A stretch of 63,085 nucleotides of DNA from Longibacter sp051155795 (GTDB lineage: Bacteria; Bacteroidota; Rhodothermia; Rhodothermales; Salinibacteraceae): the NCBI RefSeq assembly GCF_051155795.1, contig NZ_DAXETW010000004.1, positions 1 to 63,085 of the forward strand, read 5' to 3'. The translations under genes were made by a program, and so were the position numbers. Of this stretch, positions 27,844 to 36,746 are shown in pieces; the stretch's first letter is position 1; each line of letters starts with the position of its first letter. The notes below the pieces were generated by a model. That model was not told the DNA's origin. It did no database searches and saw only the letters and a list, made by a program, of their open reading frames with translations.

Positions 27844-28210
27844 GGGGAGGAGTGATCGGGTGTGAGCACGGGGTCAAAGGACGTCGCGGTTGGATCGAGT
27901 CGGGTGACGACGGGTTATCCGGCACCGCATAGAGACGATAGGAACGGGGGAGAAACAGACTCGCCCACCCGTCGGTGAGGGACGAGTGGACGAGCTGCAC
28001 AGAAAACGTGTGGAGTCCTCCACCCGTCATCTGGCCGGTGTCGGCATGGGGCCGACCATCTGATGGCATGCTGACGCCGTCGGCATACGCTGAGGCAGGT
28101 GTCTCGACGAGTACGCGAACATTTGCGTTAGTCTAGACAGAAATACGCCGAAAAACAAGCGGCATCACCGTGCCGCGTCTTTGGCCCGATGAGAAGTGCC
28201 GCCGGTGCGC
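27844..28210. other. 367-nt intergenic region
   Basis: No gene is supported. The terminator of the Nif3-family gene lies at 28151-28176; the rest would hold the promoter of the DUF2237 gene. Confidence 0.45.
28151..28176 (-). terminator. Rho-independent terminator after the Nif3-family gene
   Basis: On the minus strand the stem GCGGCA/TGCCGC with a 6-base loop is followed by TTGTTTTT. It lies 34 bases after the stop codon at 28211. Confidence 0.75.
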
Positions 28211-29353
28211 TTAGGCGGACGGGGATGGTTCGGCACCGGTGAAGGTACGCATGGGGCTCGTGCGATGGCGTGTCCGCTCGAATGACACATCGGGGAACCG
28301 TTCGGCCAGGTAATCGAGGAGGAGCTGTTCCGTGATCGACTCGGTTTCGTAGTGGCCGGCATCGATCACAGCTATCTGCGGCGTCCCGTCATTGTCCAGT
28401 ACATCGAAGAACTGGTGGTACGTGATGTCGGACGTGACGTAGGCGTCGGCACCGGCGCCGCGCGCGGTTCGGATGAAGTCGGATCCGGCGCCCCCGCAAA
28501 CAGCGACGCGCTTGACCGTGGCCTCCGGGTCGCCCGCCCAGCGCAAACTACCGGCATCGAGGCGGGATTGGACCCGCGCAAGGAAATCGGGCATGGGGAG
28601 AGGCTCGTCGAGTGTACCGATCGCGCCCAGTCCGGCCTGGGAGGTTTTCCCCTGCAGGGGATATACGTCGTACGCGACCTCCTCGTACGGGTGGGCATCA
28701 TGGAGCGCCGAGAGCACGCGTCGGAGGTTCCAGCGCTCGACCTGTGCTTCGATGCGACGTTCCGACACGGATTGCAGGTCGCCTCCCGCCGTGCCGATAT
28801 GAGGATCGGCGGCGTCCCCCGGTTTGAAGTATCCGGTGCCGTCCGACGCGAAGGCGCATGCATCGTAGTCCCCGATCCGACCCGCGCCGGCCTCCGCGAG
28901 CGCGGAGCGCACGGCGTCGAATTCGTCGTTGGGCACAAAGGTGACAAGCTTGAGCATCGACTCGTCGAACCCGTCCAGCAGATCGATGCCGCTCAGGCCG
29001 AGTTGCTCGGCCAGCGCAAATGAAACGCCGCCGGGCGTCGCATCCAGGTTGGTGTGGATGCTGTAGAGTGCCACTTTCGACTCCGCCAGCCGAAGCGCGA
29101 GATTCGATACGAACCCGTCGGCCGTCACGGACGAAAGGCGGCGAAAGATCAGCGGGTGGTGGGAGATGATGAGTTGGGCACCGATCTCCAGGGCCTCATC
29201 GAGGACCTGCGGTGTGCAGTCGAGGGCGATCAGGGCTCGATCAATCTCGCGGCCCGCGTCGCCGACCTGCAGGCCGACATTGTCGTAGTCTTGAGCCGAT
29301 CCGGGCGGTGCCCAGGCTTCGAGAGGCTGTGCGATGTCGCGGATCGTGGGCAT
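28211..29353 (-). CDS. Nif3-like dinuclear metal centre protein (YqfO/GTP cyclohydrolase I type 2 family)
   Basis: Nif3-family proteins form hexamers with a two-metal site; the biochemical role is unsettled. The 380-residue protein has the N-terminal half with AQDYDNVGLQVGD, the metal ligands in IISHHPLIF and YSIHTNLDATPGG, then an inserted YqfO-type domain of about 120 residues (from LLDGFDESMLKLVTFVP to near HPYEEVAYDVYPL), and the C-terminal half with DAGHYETE. The long form with the insertion is common in Bacteroidota and Firmicutes. Start at ATG 29353. It is 89 bases downstream of the LOV kinase gene on the same strand. Confidence 0.92.
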   Translation of the reverse strand: MPTIRDIAQPLEAWAPPGSAQDYDNVGLQVGDAGREIDRALIALDCTPQVLDEALEIGAQLIISHHPLIFRRLSSVTADGFVSNLALRLAESKVALYSIHTNLDATPGGVSFALAEQLGLSGIDLLDGFDESMLKLVTFVPNDEFDAVRSALAEAGAGRIGDYDACAFASDGTGYFKPGDAADPHIGTAGGDLQSVSERRIEAQVERWNLRRVLSALHDAHPYEEVAYDVYPLQGKTSQAGLGAIGTLDEPLPMPDFLARVQSRLDAGSLRWAGDPEATVKRVAVCGGAGSDFIRTARGAGADAYVTSDITYHQFFDVLDNDGTPQIAVIDAGHYETESITEQLLLDYLAERFPDVSFERTRHRTSPMRTFTGAEPSPSA

Positions 29354-29442
29354 AGGGGCGGGCGTGCTTGAAAGCGAGAGTTGACAAGGGCGTGGCTCGA
29401 TGTACCGGTCAACGTCGCATTTCAGCCCCTGAACTGCAAACG

Positions 29443-31143
29443 CTACAGGTACTGATCAACGATGGCAACCAGGTCGCCGGCTTCGAATGGTTTCGCCAGA
29501 TAGGCATCGAACCCGCGGTCCAGGAGTTCTTCCCGATCCCCGGGCATGGCGATCGCCGTCACCGCCACCATGGGGGTGTCTCTGTATGTGTCGTTGTGCC
29601 GAAGACGTTCGAGGACGTCGACGCCGCTCCCGCCACTCTCCAGATTGATGTCGATCAGTAAGAGATCGAACGGCTCATCCGCGTCGCGGGTCTCCCGGAC
29701 GGCATCGGAAGCGCTACGGACGATCACGAGGTCGACGACGTCTCCGAGGAGGTCCTGGACGAGGAAAATGGTGTTATTGTTGTCTTCCACCAGAAGCACC
29801 CGAGCGTCCTCACGGTCCGGTTCGATGGTCTCGTCCGTCTCCGGCGCCTCTTCCAGGTGGTAGTCCGTCGCCAGCGGGAAGGTGATCGAGAACCGGCTGC
29901 CGACCCCCTGGTCGGAGTCGACCGCGATGGTGCCGTCCATCGTCTCGACGACCTGCTTCGTGATAGAAAGTCCGAGACCGGATCCTTCATGCTCGCGAGT
30001 CAGTCCGTCCGACTCCTGCCGGAAATCCTCGAAGAGATGGGGCTGAAACTCCCGGCTGATGCCGATGCCCGTGTCGCGGACCGCGATCTCGATGCGCTCG
30101 TCCGTGCTGTGACTCCGGCGGCGTACGAGGACTTCGATCTCCCCTTCTTCGGTGAACTTGATGGCATTCGAAATGAGGTTCTGGAGCGCCGAGTTCAGTG
30201 CACCGGCGTCCAGCTCTGCGACCGCGTCGCGGGCATCCTCTTCGACGCTGAAGTCGAGCGTGAGGTCTTTTTCTTCAGCCCGCTCCCGGAAGAGCTCGAC
30301 GACCTCCAGCGTTTCATCGGTCACGATCAGGGGCTCCACCTCCATCTTCATGTTGCCCGCTTCCAGTTTGGCCAGCGTCAGGAGGGACGACAGCGTGTCC
30401 ATGAGCCGACTGCCGGCCGACTTAATTCGCCGGATGTGCTCGTCGAAGTGGCCGTCCTGGCTCTTTGCACGGATGACGTCGGCAAGACCGAGGATGGCGG
30501 TGAGCGGCGTCCGGATCTCATGGCTCATATTGGCGAGAAACGTGGACTTGGCCCGGCTCGCCGCCTCCGCTTCATCCTTGGCTCGCTCGAGCGCATCACG
30601 CTGCCGCTCCAGTTCGCGCGTTTTCTTCTCCAGCGCCTGCGTGCGCTCCTGCACGCGGCGCTCGAGCGTTTCATTCAGGCGAACGCGCTCGGTGATGTCG
30701 TTCTGAACGCCGACGTAGTTCACGAGCGTGCCGGTTTTGTCATACACCGGCGTCAGATACAGCTCATTCCAGAACATTTCGCCGTCCTTGCGATAATTCC
30801 GGATCACCGCCCGGCAGTGCTCCCCCTTCTGTACCGCATTCGCCAGGGTCCGAACGGCCGGCTGGTCGTCATCGCGCGTTCCGTCCGGGCGCACCTGGAG
30901 GAAGCGACAGTTGTACCCCAGAATCTCGTCCTCATCATCGCCGGTCAATTCCAAAAACCCCTGGTTGATGTAAATCAGTGGGTTGTCGGGCTGGTGCGGG
31001 TCGGTGAGGACGATTGAATTGTTGGCGGCTTCGATCGACCGTTTGAGGAGGTCTTTGACTTCATCGTCTTGCTCCGGGATGTCGATGCGGTCGTAAGAGG
31101 GACGCGACTGTCCCGGATAGAAATCTCTGTCAGAGTGCGACAT
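29443..31143 (-). CDS. LOV-domain hybrid histidine kinase (predicted blue-light sensor)
   Basis: The 566-residue soluble protein has an N-terminal PAS domain of the LOV type, with GYNCRFLQ at residues 76-83 and Cys79 as the expected flavin-adduct cysteine. Downstream LOV segments are RNYRKDGEMFWNELYLTPV and YVGVQNDIT. A coiled coil (about 155-200) links it to HisKA (His208 in NMSHEIRTPL), the ATPase domain (GSGLGLSITKQVV) and a receiver (Asp498 in LLIDINLE). In known LOV kinases blue light forms a Cys-FMN bond and changes kinase activity. No output partner gene is adjacent. Light sensing is inferred from the motif. Confidence 0.93.
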   Translation of the reverse strand: MSHSDRDFYPGQSRPSYDRIDIPEQDDEVKDLLKRSIEAANNSIVLTDPHQPDNPLIYINQGFLELTGDDEDEILGYNCRFLQVRPDGTRDDDQPAVRTLANAVQKGEHCRAVIRNYRKDGEMFWNELYLTPVYDKTGTLVNYVGVQNDITERVRLNETLERRVQERTQALEKKTRELERQRDALERAKDEAEAASRAKSTFLANMSHEIRTPLTAILGLADVIRAKSQDGHFDEHIRRIKSAGSRLMDTLSSLLTLAKLEAGNMKMEVEPLIVTDETLEVVELFRERAEEKDLTLDFSVEEDARDAVAELDAGALNSALQNLISNAIKFTEEGEIEVLVRRRSHSTDERIEIAVRDTGIGISREFQPHLFEDFRQESDGLTREHEGSGLGLSITKQVVETMDGTIAVDSDQGVGSRFSITFPLATDYHLEEAPETDETIEPDREDARVLLVEDNNNTIFLVQDLLGDVVDLVIVRSASDAVRETRDADEPFDLLLIDINLESGGSGVDVLERLRHNDTYRDTPMVAVTAIAMPGDREELLDRGFDAYLAKPFEAGDLVAIVDQYL

Positions 31144-31569
31144 GTAGCGACGGGAAATCTCCAGATCTGCGGTACGAGGGAGAAACGGCGCGGTAGAATC
31201 GACAGATTCAAAAAGCTATGAGAAGATAGTCTGTCCCTCCTTTTTAAACAAATAACGGAAATCCCCGATCATGCGGTGTTGCGCGATTCTTACGGTATGT
31301 TGAACGCATCGTGAACGATGTTGGCCGTTCGTCGCAGCAGGGTGCAGCACAGGATCTCAGCGCGGAAGCGGCCCGGCGGCCGACGCGACGCATAACGTAC
31401 CTGGTCACGTCGCAAACGCGAGTAGGACGTCGGCATCCATGCGCTACCGACGCCCCGCGCGAGTCCCCGATTTCGATTGAAACGTGGTTCTTTTACAACG
31501 CTTCTTACGTGATCTAAAGCTCGGGGCGTGGCCGCTCTTCTCGCACCGGATCGAAGCGCCGACCGCGAA
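31144..31569. other. 426-nt intergenic region upstream of the LOV kinase gene
   Basis: It holds a candidate minus-strand promoter at 31222-31252. A 68-codon plus-strand frame at 31311-31517 has no recognisable features and is not called as a gene. Confidence 0.4.
31222..31252 (-). promoter_or_regulatory. Candidate promoter of the LOV kinase gene
   Basis: Read on the minus strand, TTTG (31252-31249) is followed after 20 bases by TATCTTC (31228-31222). This resembles the Bacteroidota -33 TTTG / -7 TAnnTTTG arrangement, with an imperfect second element. It would give a leader of about 75 nt. Confidence 0.3.
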
Positions 31570-32157
31570 TTAGAGAGACACGAACCCCGGGTTGTTCGAG
31601 GCCTCGAACGTGCAGTCGATCGTGACGTCGATGCGGTCCTGCTGGTTCGGGGACGACTGAATCAGCGTACCGGGAATCGTGAAGTTACCGGCGACCACGT
31701 TTCCAGTCGACTCGGTGATGTTGATGTCGCCGCCGTCGGAGAAATACCCGGTGAACGAGTTCGTCGCCGATGCGTCGATGAGATAGATGGCGAAATTCGA
31801 TAGCGGATCACTCGCCTCGTCGTCGATATTTGCCACCGAGTATGTGCCGGTACCCGGACGCTGCCCCGTGCGGAAGATGAGTCCCGTGGCGGCTGCATCG
31901 GTCGATGAGTTGCTGGAGAGGGAAATCGCGAACGCGGTATCACCCTGATTGTCGGGCGCTTCCGCCCAGTAGGCGATCCCCTCGTACGTCTCGTTGATGC
32001 CGTTACCGGAGATCGTCATGGTAAACGACTCCTGGAACTGGGGTCCCTGGTTTCCATCGCCTGAATCTCCTCCGGAGTCACAGGCGACGAGAAGCATGCC
32101 CAGAATCAGCGTGAGAGCGGTGCGTCTGGCGAAGCGAAACATGGACGAGAGGGGCAT
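31570..32157 (-). CDS. Secreted lipoprotein, unknown
   Basis: The predicted 195-residue protein has a lipoprotein signal peptide with LLVAC (Cys26), then a Gly/Asp/Ser linker and a mature domain rich in Ser, Thr, Asn and short alternating hydrophobic stretches, consistent with a small beta-sandwich. Many Bacteroidota surface lipoproteins of unknown function look like this. A second in-frame ATG at 32142 would give a slightly shorter and equally good signal peptide. I do not recognise the domain. It is divergent from the PhoD-like gene. Confidence 0.75.
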   Translation of the reverse strand: MPLSSMFRFARRTALTLILGMLLVACDSGGDSGDGNQGPQFQESFTMTISGNGINETYEGIAYWAEAPDNQGDTAFAISLSSNSSTDAAATGLIFRTGQRPGTGTYSVANIDDEASDPLSNFAIYLIDASATNSFTGYFSDGGDINITESTGNVVAGNFTIPGTLIQSSPNQQDRIDVTIDCTFEASNNPGFVSL

Positions 32158-32324
32158 AGATGGGGTGGTTATCGGTTCGGGCTGACGATACTGCGACGGT
32201 TAGAATGATCAAACCGGCGCGCATCGTGTATAGCGAAAATGATTCCCGAAGCCGGTCATCGGGACGATTTACCTGATTTCTTTTCTGCATTCTCCCCGGT
32301 CCCCCCGTGTCTCCCGAACCGCTC

Positions 32325-33743
32325 ATGGATCTTTCGCTCTCGGAGCATCGCCTGCGATCTGGGCCGCTCTGTATCGCTCTCGCCGTGCTACTGGCCTCGG
32401 TCCTGACCGGGTGCCGCTATCTGGATTCGCCCGTGACGCCGGATCCGATCTCGGTCCCGGACTCGGCGACGTTGATGTGGAGCGGAGCCGTGACGCCGAC
32501 CTCTGCGCGCGTCGTGGCGGCGGCCTCGCCATCGTCGGGCCGGGTTGCGCTGGAGATCGATACCACCTCGTCATTTGAAACTGCACGCACCGTGGCACCG
32601 GACCTTCCTGATGCTACAGGAGGCGCAGAGGAAGCGGTGGAGGGTGTTTTGCAATTTTTACTTACCGACCTGACACCGGGTACGCGGTACCACTATCGCC
32701 TCGTCGAGCGGGAGACCGTCGTCAATCGCCCGCGAGGTACGTTTCGTACGTTCAAAGACGGCCCGCAGTCGTACGAGGTTGCCATCGGTGGCTGCGCTGC
32801 GACCGGCTCCCGGCATGCGATTTTCGATAGCATCCGCGCGACGTCACCGGACCTGTTTCTCCATCTCGGAGACATGCATTATTCCGACATTGCCGTTCCG
32901 GAGATGCAGCGATACCGGGATGCGTACGCGACCGTTCATGCCTCGCCCGAACAGTCGCGTCTCTTCCGCTCAGTGCCGCTGGCGTACGTCTGGGACGACC
33001 ACGATTTCGGCCCCAACAACAGTTCCGGCGCCGTCCGTGTGCAGAACGTTGCGCAGTCGGCGTATCGGGCGTTCGTCCCGCACTACGATCTTCCAGCCGG
33101 CGCGGGCGGCCCGATCCACCAGGCCTTTACGGTGGGGCGCATCCGTTACATCCTGACAGATCTGCGGTCCGCGCGAAGCCGAAACGACCTCCCGGACACG
33201 GCGGAGAAGTCTATGATGGGCGAGGAGCAGAAGCGGTGGTTCAAAGCCGAACTCCGACGCGCCCGGGCCTATCCCGTGATCGTGTGGGTCAGCAGCGTCC
33301 CGTGGATCGCCAACGACCTCGACGAGCCGGATCGGTGGAGCGGGTTCACGACCGAGCGTGAGGAACTTGCAGCCTACATCGACTCGATCGGGGTGGCGTC
33401 GCGCCTCGTCATCGTCTCCGGCGATGCGCACATGCTGGCGCTGGACGACGGCACCAACAACGTATACGGTCCCGGAGACGGTCTTCGCGCTCCGGTCGTG
33501 CAGGCGGCGGCCCTGGACCGGCGCGGGTCGGTGAAGGGGGGCCCGTTCTCGATCGGACCGTTCCCCAACCGGTTCTCCCTCCGTGGCGCGAATGACGGTC
33601 AGTACGTTCGCATGGAGGTGGACGACGACGGCGCGGATTCGGTCTGCATCACGTGGACGGGACGTCGGTGGGCGTACGACCGTCAGCGCATGACAGACCT
33701 GTTCGCGTGGGAGAAGTGTTTCGAGGCGGAGGCCCCGACCTGA
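32325..33743 (+). CDS. PhoD-like alkaline phosphatase/phosphodiesterase lipoprotein
   Basis: PhoD-type metallophosphoesterases release phosphate from mono- or diesters outside the cytoplasm. The 472-residue protein has a lipobox LTGC (Cys30), an N-terminal fibronectin-like domain of about 110 residues (MWSGAVTPTSARV to TRYHYRLV), then the metallophosphatase core with FLHLGDMHYSD, YVWDDHDFGPNN and VSGDAHMLAL. Start at ATG 32325; an in-frame GTG at 32307 would add six residues. It is convergent with an EEP-family nuclease/phosphatase lipoprotein. Confidence 0.9.
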   Translation: MDLSLSEHRLRSGPLCIALAVLLASVLTGCRYLDSPVTPDPISVPDSATLMWSGAVTPTSARVVAAASPSSGRVALEIDTTSSFETARTVAPDLPDATGGAEEAVEGVLQFLLTDLTPGTRYHYRLVERETVVNRPRGTFRTFKDGPQSYEVAIGGCAATGSRHAIFDSIRATSPDLFLHLGDMHYSDIAVPEMQRYRDAYATVHASPEQSRLFRSVPLAYVWDDHDFGPNNSSGAVRVQNVAQSAYRAFVPHYDLPAGAGGPIHQAFTVGRIRYILTDLRSARSRNDLPDTAEKSMMGEEQKRWFKAELRRARAYPVIVWVSSVPWIANDLDEPDRWSGFTTEREELAAYIDSIGVASRLVIVSGDAHMLALDDGTNNVYGPGDGLRAPVVQAAALDRRGSVKGGPFSIGPFPNRFSLRGANDGQYVRMEVDDDGADSVCITWTGRRWAYDRQRMTDLFAWEKCFEAEAPT

Positions 33744-33764
33744 CACCGCCCGCCGGACGAGCCG

Positions 33765-34835
33765 TTACTGCTCGGTCGTCGTGATTGTAATCCGGACCGG
33801 TAGGTGATCGCTGAGGCGTTCCATGTCCGCGTCCGAGAGCGGGCGCGGGATGAGCGCCGAGCCGGCGACGAGTTCTGGGAGGGCGTGGTCGTTGAGGAGG
33901 ATGTAATCCAGCTGACGTTCCGGGTCGCCCGACGGGTGCGTCCACGTCTTCGTCCCGTGAAGCGGGTCCACGAACGATGCCGTCCAGTCGTCCGTCCCCT
34001 CCTGCAGCGAGTCGGGTGCCGGACGGTCGTCGTTGTTTAGTAGCAGGCGCAACTCCGGGCTGTCGGCGAGGCTGTTCAGGTCGCCGGCGATCAGGATGTT
34101 GGCGTCCGGGTCCGTCGCCAGCAAGTCGTTGAACCGTTCATGGAGGAGGCGAACCTGCCCGATGCGCCAGCCAGCGTTTCGGGGGCCGGGGCCGGCCTTC
34201 AGGTGGGCTCCGACGAGGTGGAAGCTGTAATTGGGACGCGCGTGGATCGTCGCTCGCCAGATGCGGTTGTTGGTGAGCGATTGGGCCTCTGGCTCGCCGT
34301 TGTCCGTCTCGATGCCTTCCACGGGGGTGACAACGTCCGAGTAGCTCTCCACGACTCCGAGCGGCACGCGGCTCATCAGGACGACGTTCTGGAACCAGTC
34401 CGGGCTTTCGGTGGCGGTGAAGAACCGGTAGCCCATGTCGCTTAGATGCTCCTCCGCGATTGTCTGCACAAAGGCCTCGCTCTCGATTTCCTGCAGGACG
34501 ACGACGTCCGCATCCAGCGCTCGGATGCCACGGATGAAGAGTCTGAACCGGGCGTACATGTCGTCCGGCGGATCGTTTTCCCGCTCATTGTCGATGTAAG
34601 GGTTGTCGTACTCATCGACAAAGTTTTCCACGTTCCAGGTCGCAACGGTCAGCGAGTCGCCCGAAGGAAAGGCGTAACCCGGCGGCGTGGTCGCGACGCC
34701 GGGGATGTCCGGCGCGGACGCCTCGGGAGAGGTCGATGACGAGAGGGCGCTGCATCCGGTCAGGAAGGCCATGCTCAAGAGGAGCAGGGCGATGAGCCGG
34801 GTGGCGGCGCGAGTGGACGGAGTGGACGCGTTCAT
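33765..34835 (-). CDS. Endonuclease/exonuclease/phosphatase (EEP) family lipoprotein
   Basis: EEP-fold enzymes are metal-dependent nucleases or phosphodiesterases. The 356-residue protein has a lipoprotein signal with LTGC (Cys28), then the EEP signatures VATWNVENF, VVLQEIES, HLVGAHLKAG, ILIAGDLNS and the final LSDHLPV. It is exported, so likely substrates are extracellular nucleic acids or phosphodiesters. Start at ATG 34835 gives a standard signal peptide; longer frames do not. It is convergent with the PhoD-like phosphatase (21 bases apart); the pair may serve phosphate scavenging, which is inference. Confidence 0.88.
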   Translation of the reverse strand: MNASTPSTRAATRLIALLLLSMAFLTGCSALSSSTSPEASAPDIPGVATTPPGYAFPSGDSLTVATWNVENFVDEYDNPYIDNERENDPPDDMYARFRLFIRGIRALDADVVVLQEIESEAFVQTIAEEHLSDMGYRFFTATESPDWFQNVVLMSRVPLGVVESYSDVVTPVEGIETDNGEPEAQSLTNNRIWRATIHARPNYSFHLVGAHLKAGPGPRNAGWRIGQVRLLHERFNDLLATDPDANILIAGDLNSLADSPELRLLLNNDDRPAPDSLQEGTDDWTASFVDPLHGTKTWTHPSGDPERQLDYILLNDHALPELVAGSALIPRPLSDADMERLSDHLPVRITITTTEQ

Positions 34836-35092
34836 CGTGGGTCGAGGACGGGTGCGGGGGAAACGAGACATTCGGTGTCCTGTGTATCTCCTTGTTCGTC
34901 CGGGACGCCGCACCGTATCCACACCGGAGGTGAAGGAATCGGGAAAAGTTTCCGACGGCACCGGCCCGATGACATGTGTCCGGGTGTCACCGTGGGACCG
35001 GCGCTCCATCCCGCAACCTCTAACTTCACGGCTCGTATGGACGGCAATTCGCTGGGCGCTGAGGCGTCTTTCTCGAACGACCGCACCGGGGC

Positions 35093-35602
35093 ATGACGAC
35101 GGCCTTTCTGTCGCTCGGATCGAACGAAGGAGACCGGCTGCAGCATCTTCGCTTCGCAGTGGACCGTCTCGACGCGGCGGATGTGAAGATGCGTAGGCTA
35201 TCGCCCGTATACCGTACGGAGGCTCATACGATGGACCCCGAGGAATCGCAGCCGGACTACTTCAACGCTGTGGTCGAGGTGGAGACGGATCGGTCCCCGG
35301 CGGACCTCCTGGCTCTTGCGAAGCGAATCGAACGAGAGGCCGGTCGCGACCTGTCGTCACGGCGGTGGGCCCCCCGGCCGATCGACATCGATCTCCTCGT
35401 CGTCGGGCGGGCGGTCGTGCGAGAGTCAGCGCTAACCCTTCCTCACCCACGGATCGGTGAGCGTCGATTCGTGCTTCAGCCCTGGGCAGACGTCGCCCCG
35501 AACCTGGTCGTTCCCGCACCGTTCGAATCAACCATCTCGGCGTTGCTCGACCGTTGCACGGATCGGGCAAGGCTCGACCGCATTCTCGACGCCCTCCTGT
35601 GA
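35093..35602 (+). CDS. folK: 2-amino-4-hydroxy-6-hydroxymethyldihydropteridine pyrophosphokinase
   Basis: FolK transfers pyrophosphate from ATP to the pterin in folate synthesis. The 169-residue protein has FLSLGSNEGDR at the N-terminus, SPVYRTEA, the catalytic signature RRWAPRPIDIDLLVV and LPHPRIGERRFVLQP. Length is normal. A deoxynucleoside kinase follows on the same strand. Confidence 0.96.
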   Translation: MTTAFLSLGSNEGDRLQHLRFAVDRLDAADVKMRRLSPVYRTEAHTMDPEESQPDYFNAVVEVETDRSPADLLALAKRIEREAGRDLSSRRWAPRPIDIDLLVVGRAVVRESALTLPHPRIGERRFVLQPWADVAPNLVVPAPFESTISALLDRCTDRARLDRILDALL

Positions 35603-35687
35603 TTGCCTCGCGTGATTGCCTCGCGACCCGGGGCCGGCGAATATCCCTGGCGCCCGTCACTCCCCCCTTGCTGCTTTCCTCGATCGC

Positions 35688-36371
35688 ATGCCCCAATCAT
35701 CTTCCCCTTCTGTATCGCTGCCCGAAGACCTCGGGTATCTCGTCATTGAGGGTGTGATCGGCGCAGGAAAAACGTCGCTCGCCCGGCTTCTGACCCAGGC
35801 AGTAAGCGGCCGAATCGTTCTGGAGCAGTTCGAGGAGAACCCGTTTCTGGAACGGTTTTACGAAAACAAAGAGCGATGGGCGTTTCAAACGGAGCTGACG
35901 TTTCTCGCCAGCCGATTTCAGCAGCAAAAAGACCTCGGCGCGCGTGACCTCTTCCACCGGGTTGTCATCAGTGATTACGCATTCGACAAGAATCGGATTT
36001 TCGCGCATCAAACGCTGTCGGGGGACGAACTGCAGCTGTTCGAGACGCTTTACAGCATCATGGAGCCGAATATCCCGACGCCGGATCTGATTGTGTACCT
36101 GCAGTCGTCGCCGGAACGGCTCATGGACAACATTCGCAAGCGGGACCGGGCGTACGAGCGGTCGATGGATCCGGATTATATCCGCAGTCTGCACGAAGCA
36201 TACGATCATTACTTCCGGACGTATCGAAAGACGCCGCTGCTGATCGTGAATGCGGCAGAGATTGACTTTGTCGAAAATGACCGGGATCTGGACCTGATCC
36301 TGCGTCACATCGCAGACGCCGACCTGAGTGGGACCACCTACGTGGATCCGGTGGTCGAGCGTTCTGAATGA
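35688..36371 (+). CDS. Deoxynucleoside kinase (dCK/dGK family)
   Basis: This family phosphorylates deoxynucleosides for salvage. The 227-residue protein has the P-loop EGVIGAGKTSLA (about residues 21-32), the ERF-type segment NPFLERFYEN, the DRY-like motif VISDYAFDKNRIFA and the lid region IRKRDRAYERSMD. The FolK-dNK order occurs in other Bacteroidota, where the two can even be fused. Which deoxynucleoside is preferred cannot be read from the sequence. Start at ATG 35688; an upstream in-frame start at 35616 is less likely. Confidence 0.92.
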   Translation: MPQSSSPSVSLPEDLGYLVIEGVIGAGKTSLARLLTQAVSGRIVLEQFEENPFLERFYENKERWAFQTELTFLASRFQQQKDLGARDLFHRVVISDYAFDKNRIFAHQTLSGDELQLFETLYSIMEPNIPTPDLIVYLQSSPERLMDNIRKRDRAYERSMDPDYIRSLHEAYDHYFRTYRKTPLLIVNAAEIDFVENDRDLDLILRHIADADLSGTTYVDPVVERSE

Positions 36372-36462
36372 CGACGGGACGCACGACCGGTCGTCTCCCG
36401 ACGCAACGTCTCAGATTTCTGGGACGATCGGGACGTTGTAGAACAATCAGATCGAGGCTCCG

Positions 36463-36687
36463 ATGGCTTCCATGGAGTACATCTTCTTCGCCGTCATTTT
36501 TTACTTCATCATGCAGGCGGCAAGCAACCTGGTGATGATCATGCGCGGAAAGCAGGCTGTGGTCGAAGAAGATCGATCACACGGCTGGCGCGGTCCGTCG
36601 CCCCGGCAATACACCGGGAGCGAACGCAGCTCCGTACGCTACTGGGACGACATGGAGGAAGCCCGCTGGAAAGATGTCCAGGAGTGA
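36463..36687 (+). CDS. Small single-helix membrane protein, unknown
   Basis: The predicted 74-residue protein begins with one hydrophobic helix (YIFFAVIFYFIMQAASNLVMIM), followed by a charged cytoplasmic tail ending RYWDDMEEARWKDVQE. Short one-helix proteins with a tail of this kind are widespread in Bacteroidota and are uncharacterised. The membrane helix and the sharp charge change after it support a real gene. It lies between the kinase gene and a convergent TonB-family gene. Confidence 0.65.
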   Translation: MASMEYIFFAVIFYFIMQAASNLVMIMRGKQAVVEEDRSHGWRGPSPRQYTGSERSSVRYWDDMEEARWKDVQE

Positions 36688-36746
36688 CGGAAGCGCGGGG
36701 CTTCGCAGGCCGCTCGAGGCGGTGATACGGCGCGTGCCTGGCGATC

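Noticed and set aside
29857..31017. A 386-codon plus-strand frame opposite the LOV kinase gene.
   Set aside because: Antisense shadow of a clearly identified gene, with no domain of its own.
31311..31517. A 68-codon plus-strand frame between the LOV kinase gene and the lipoprotein gene.
   Set aside because: No signal peptide, helix or family feature; it overlaps the likely promoter region of the LOV kinase gene.
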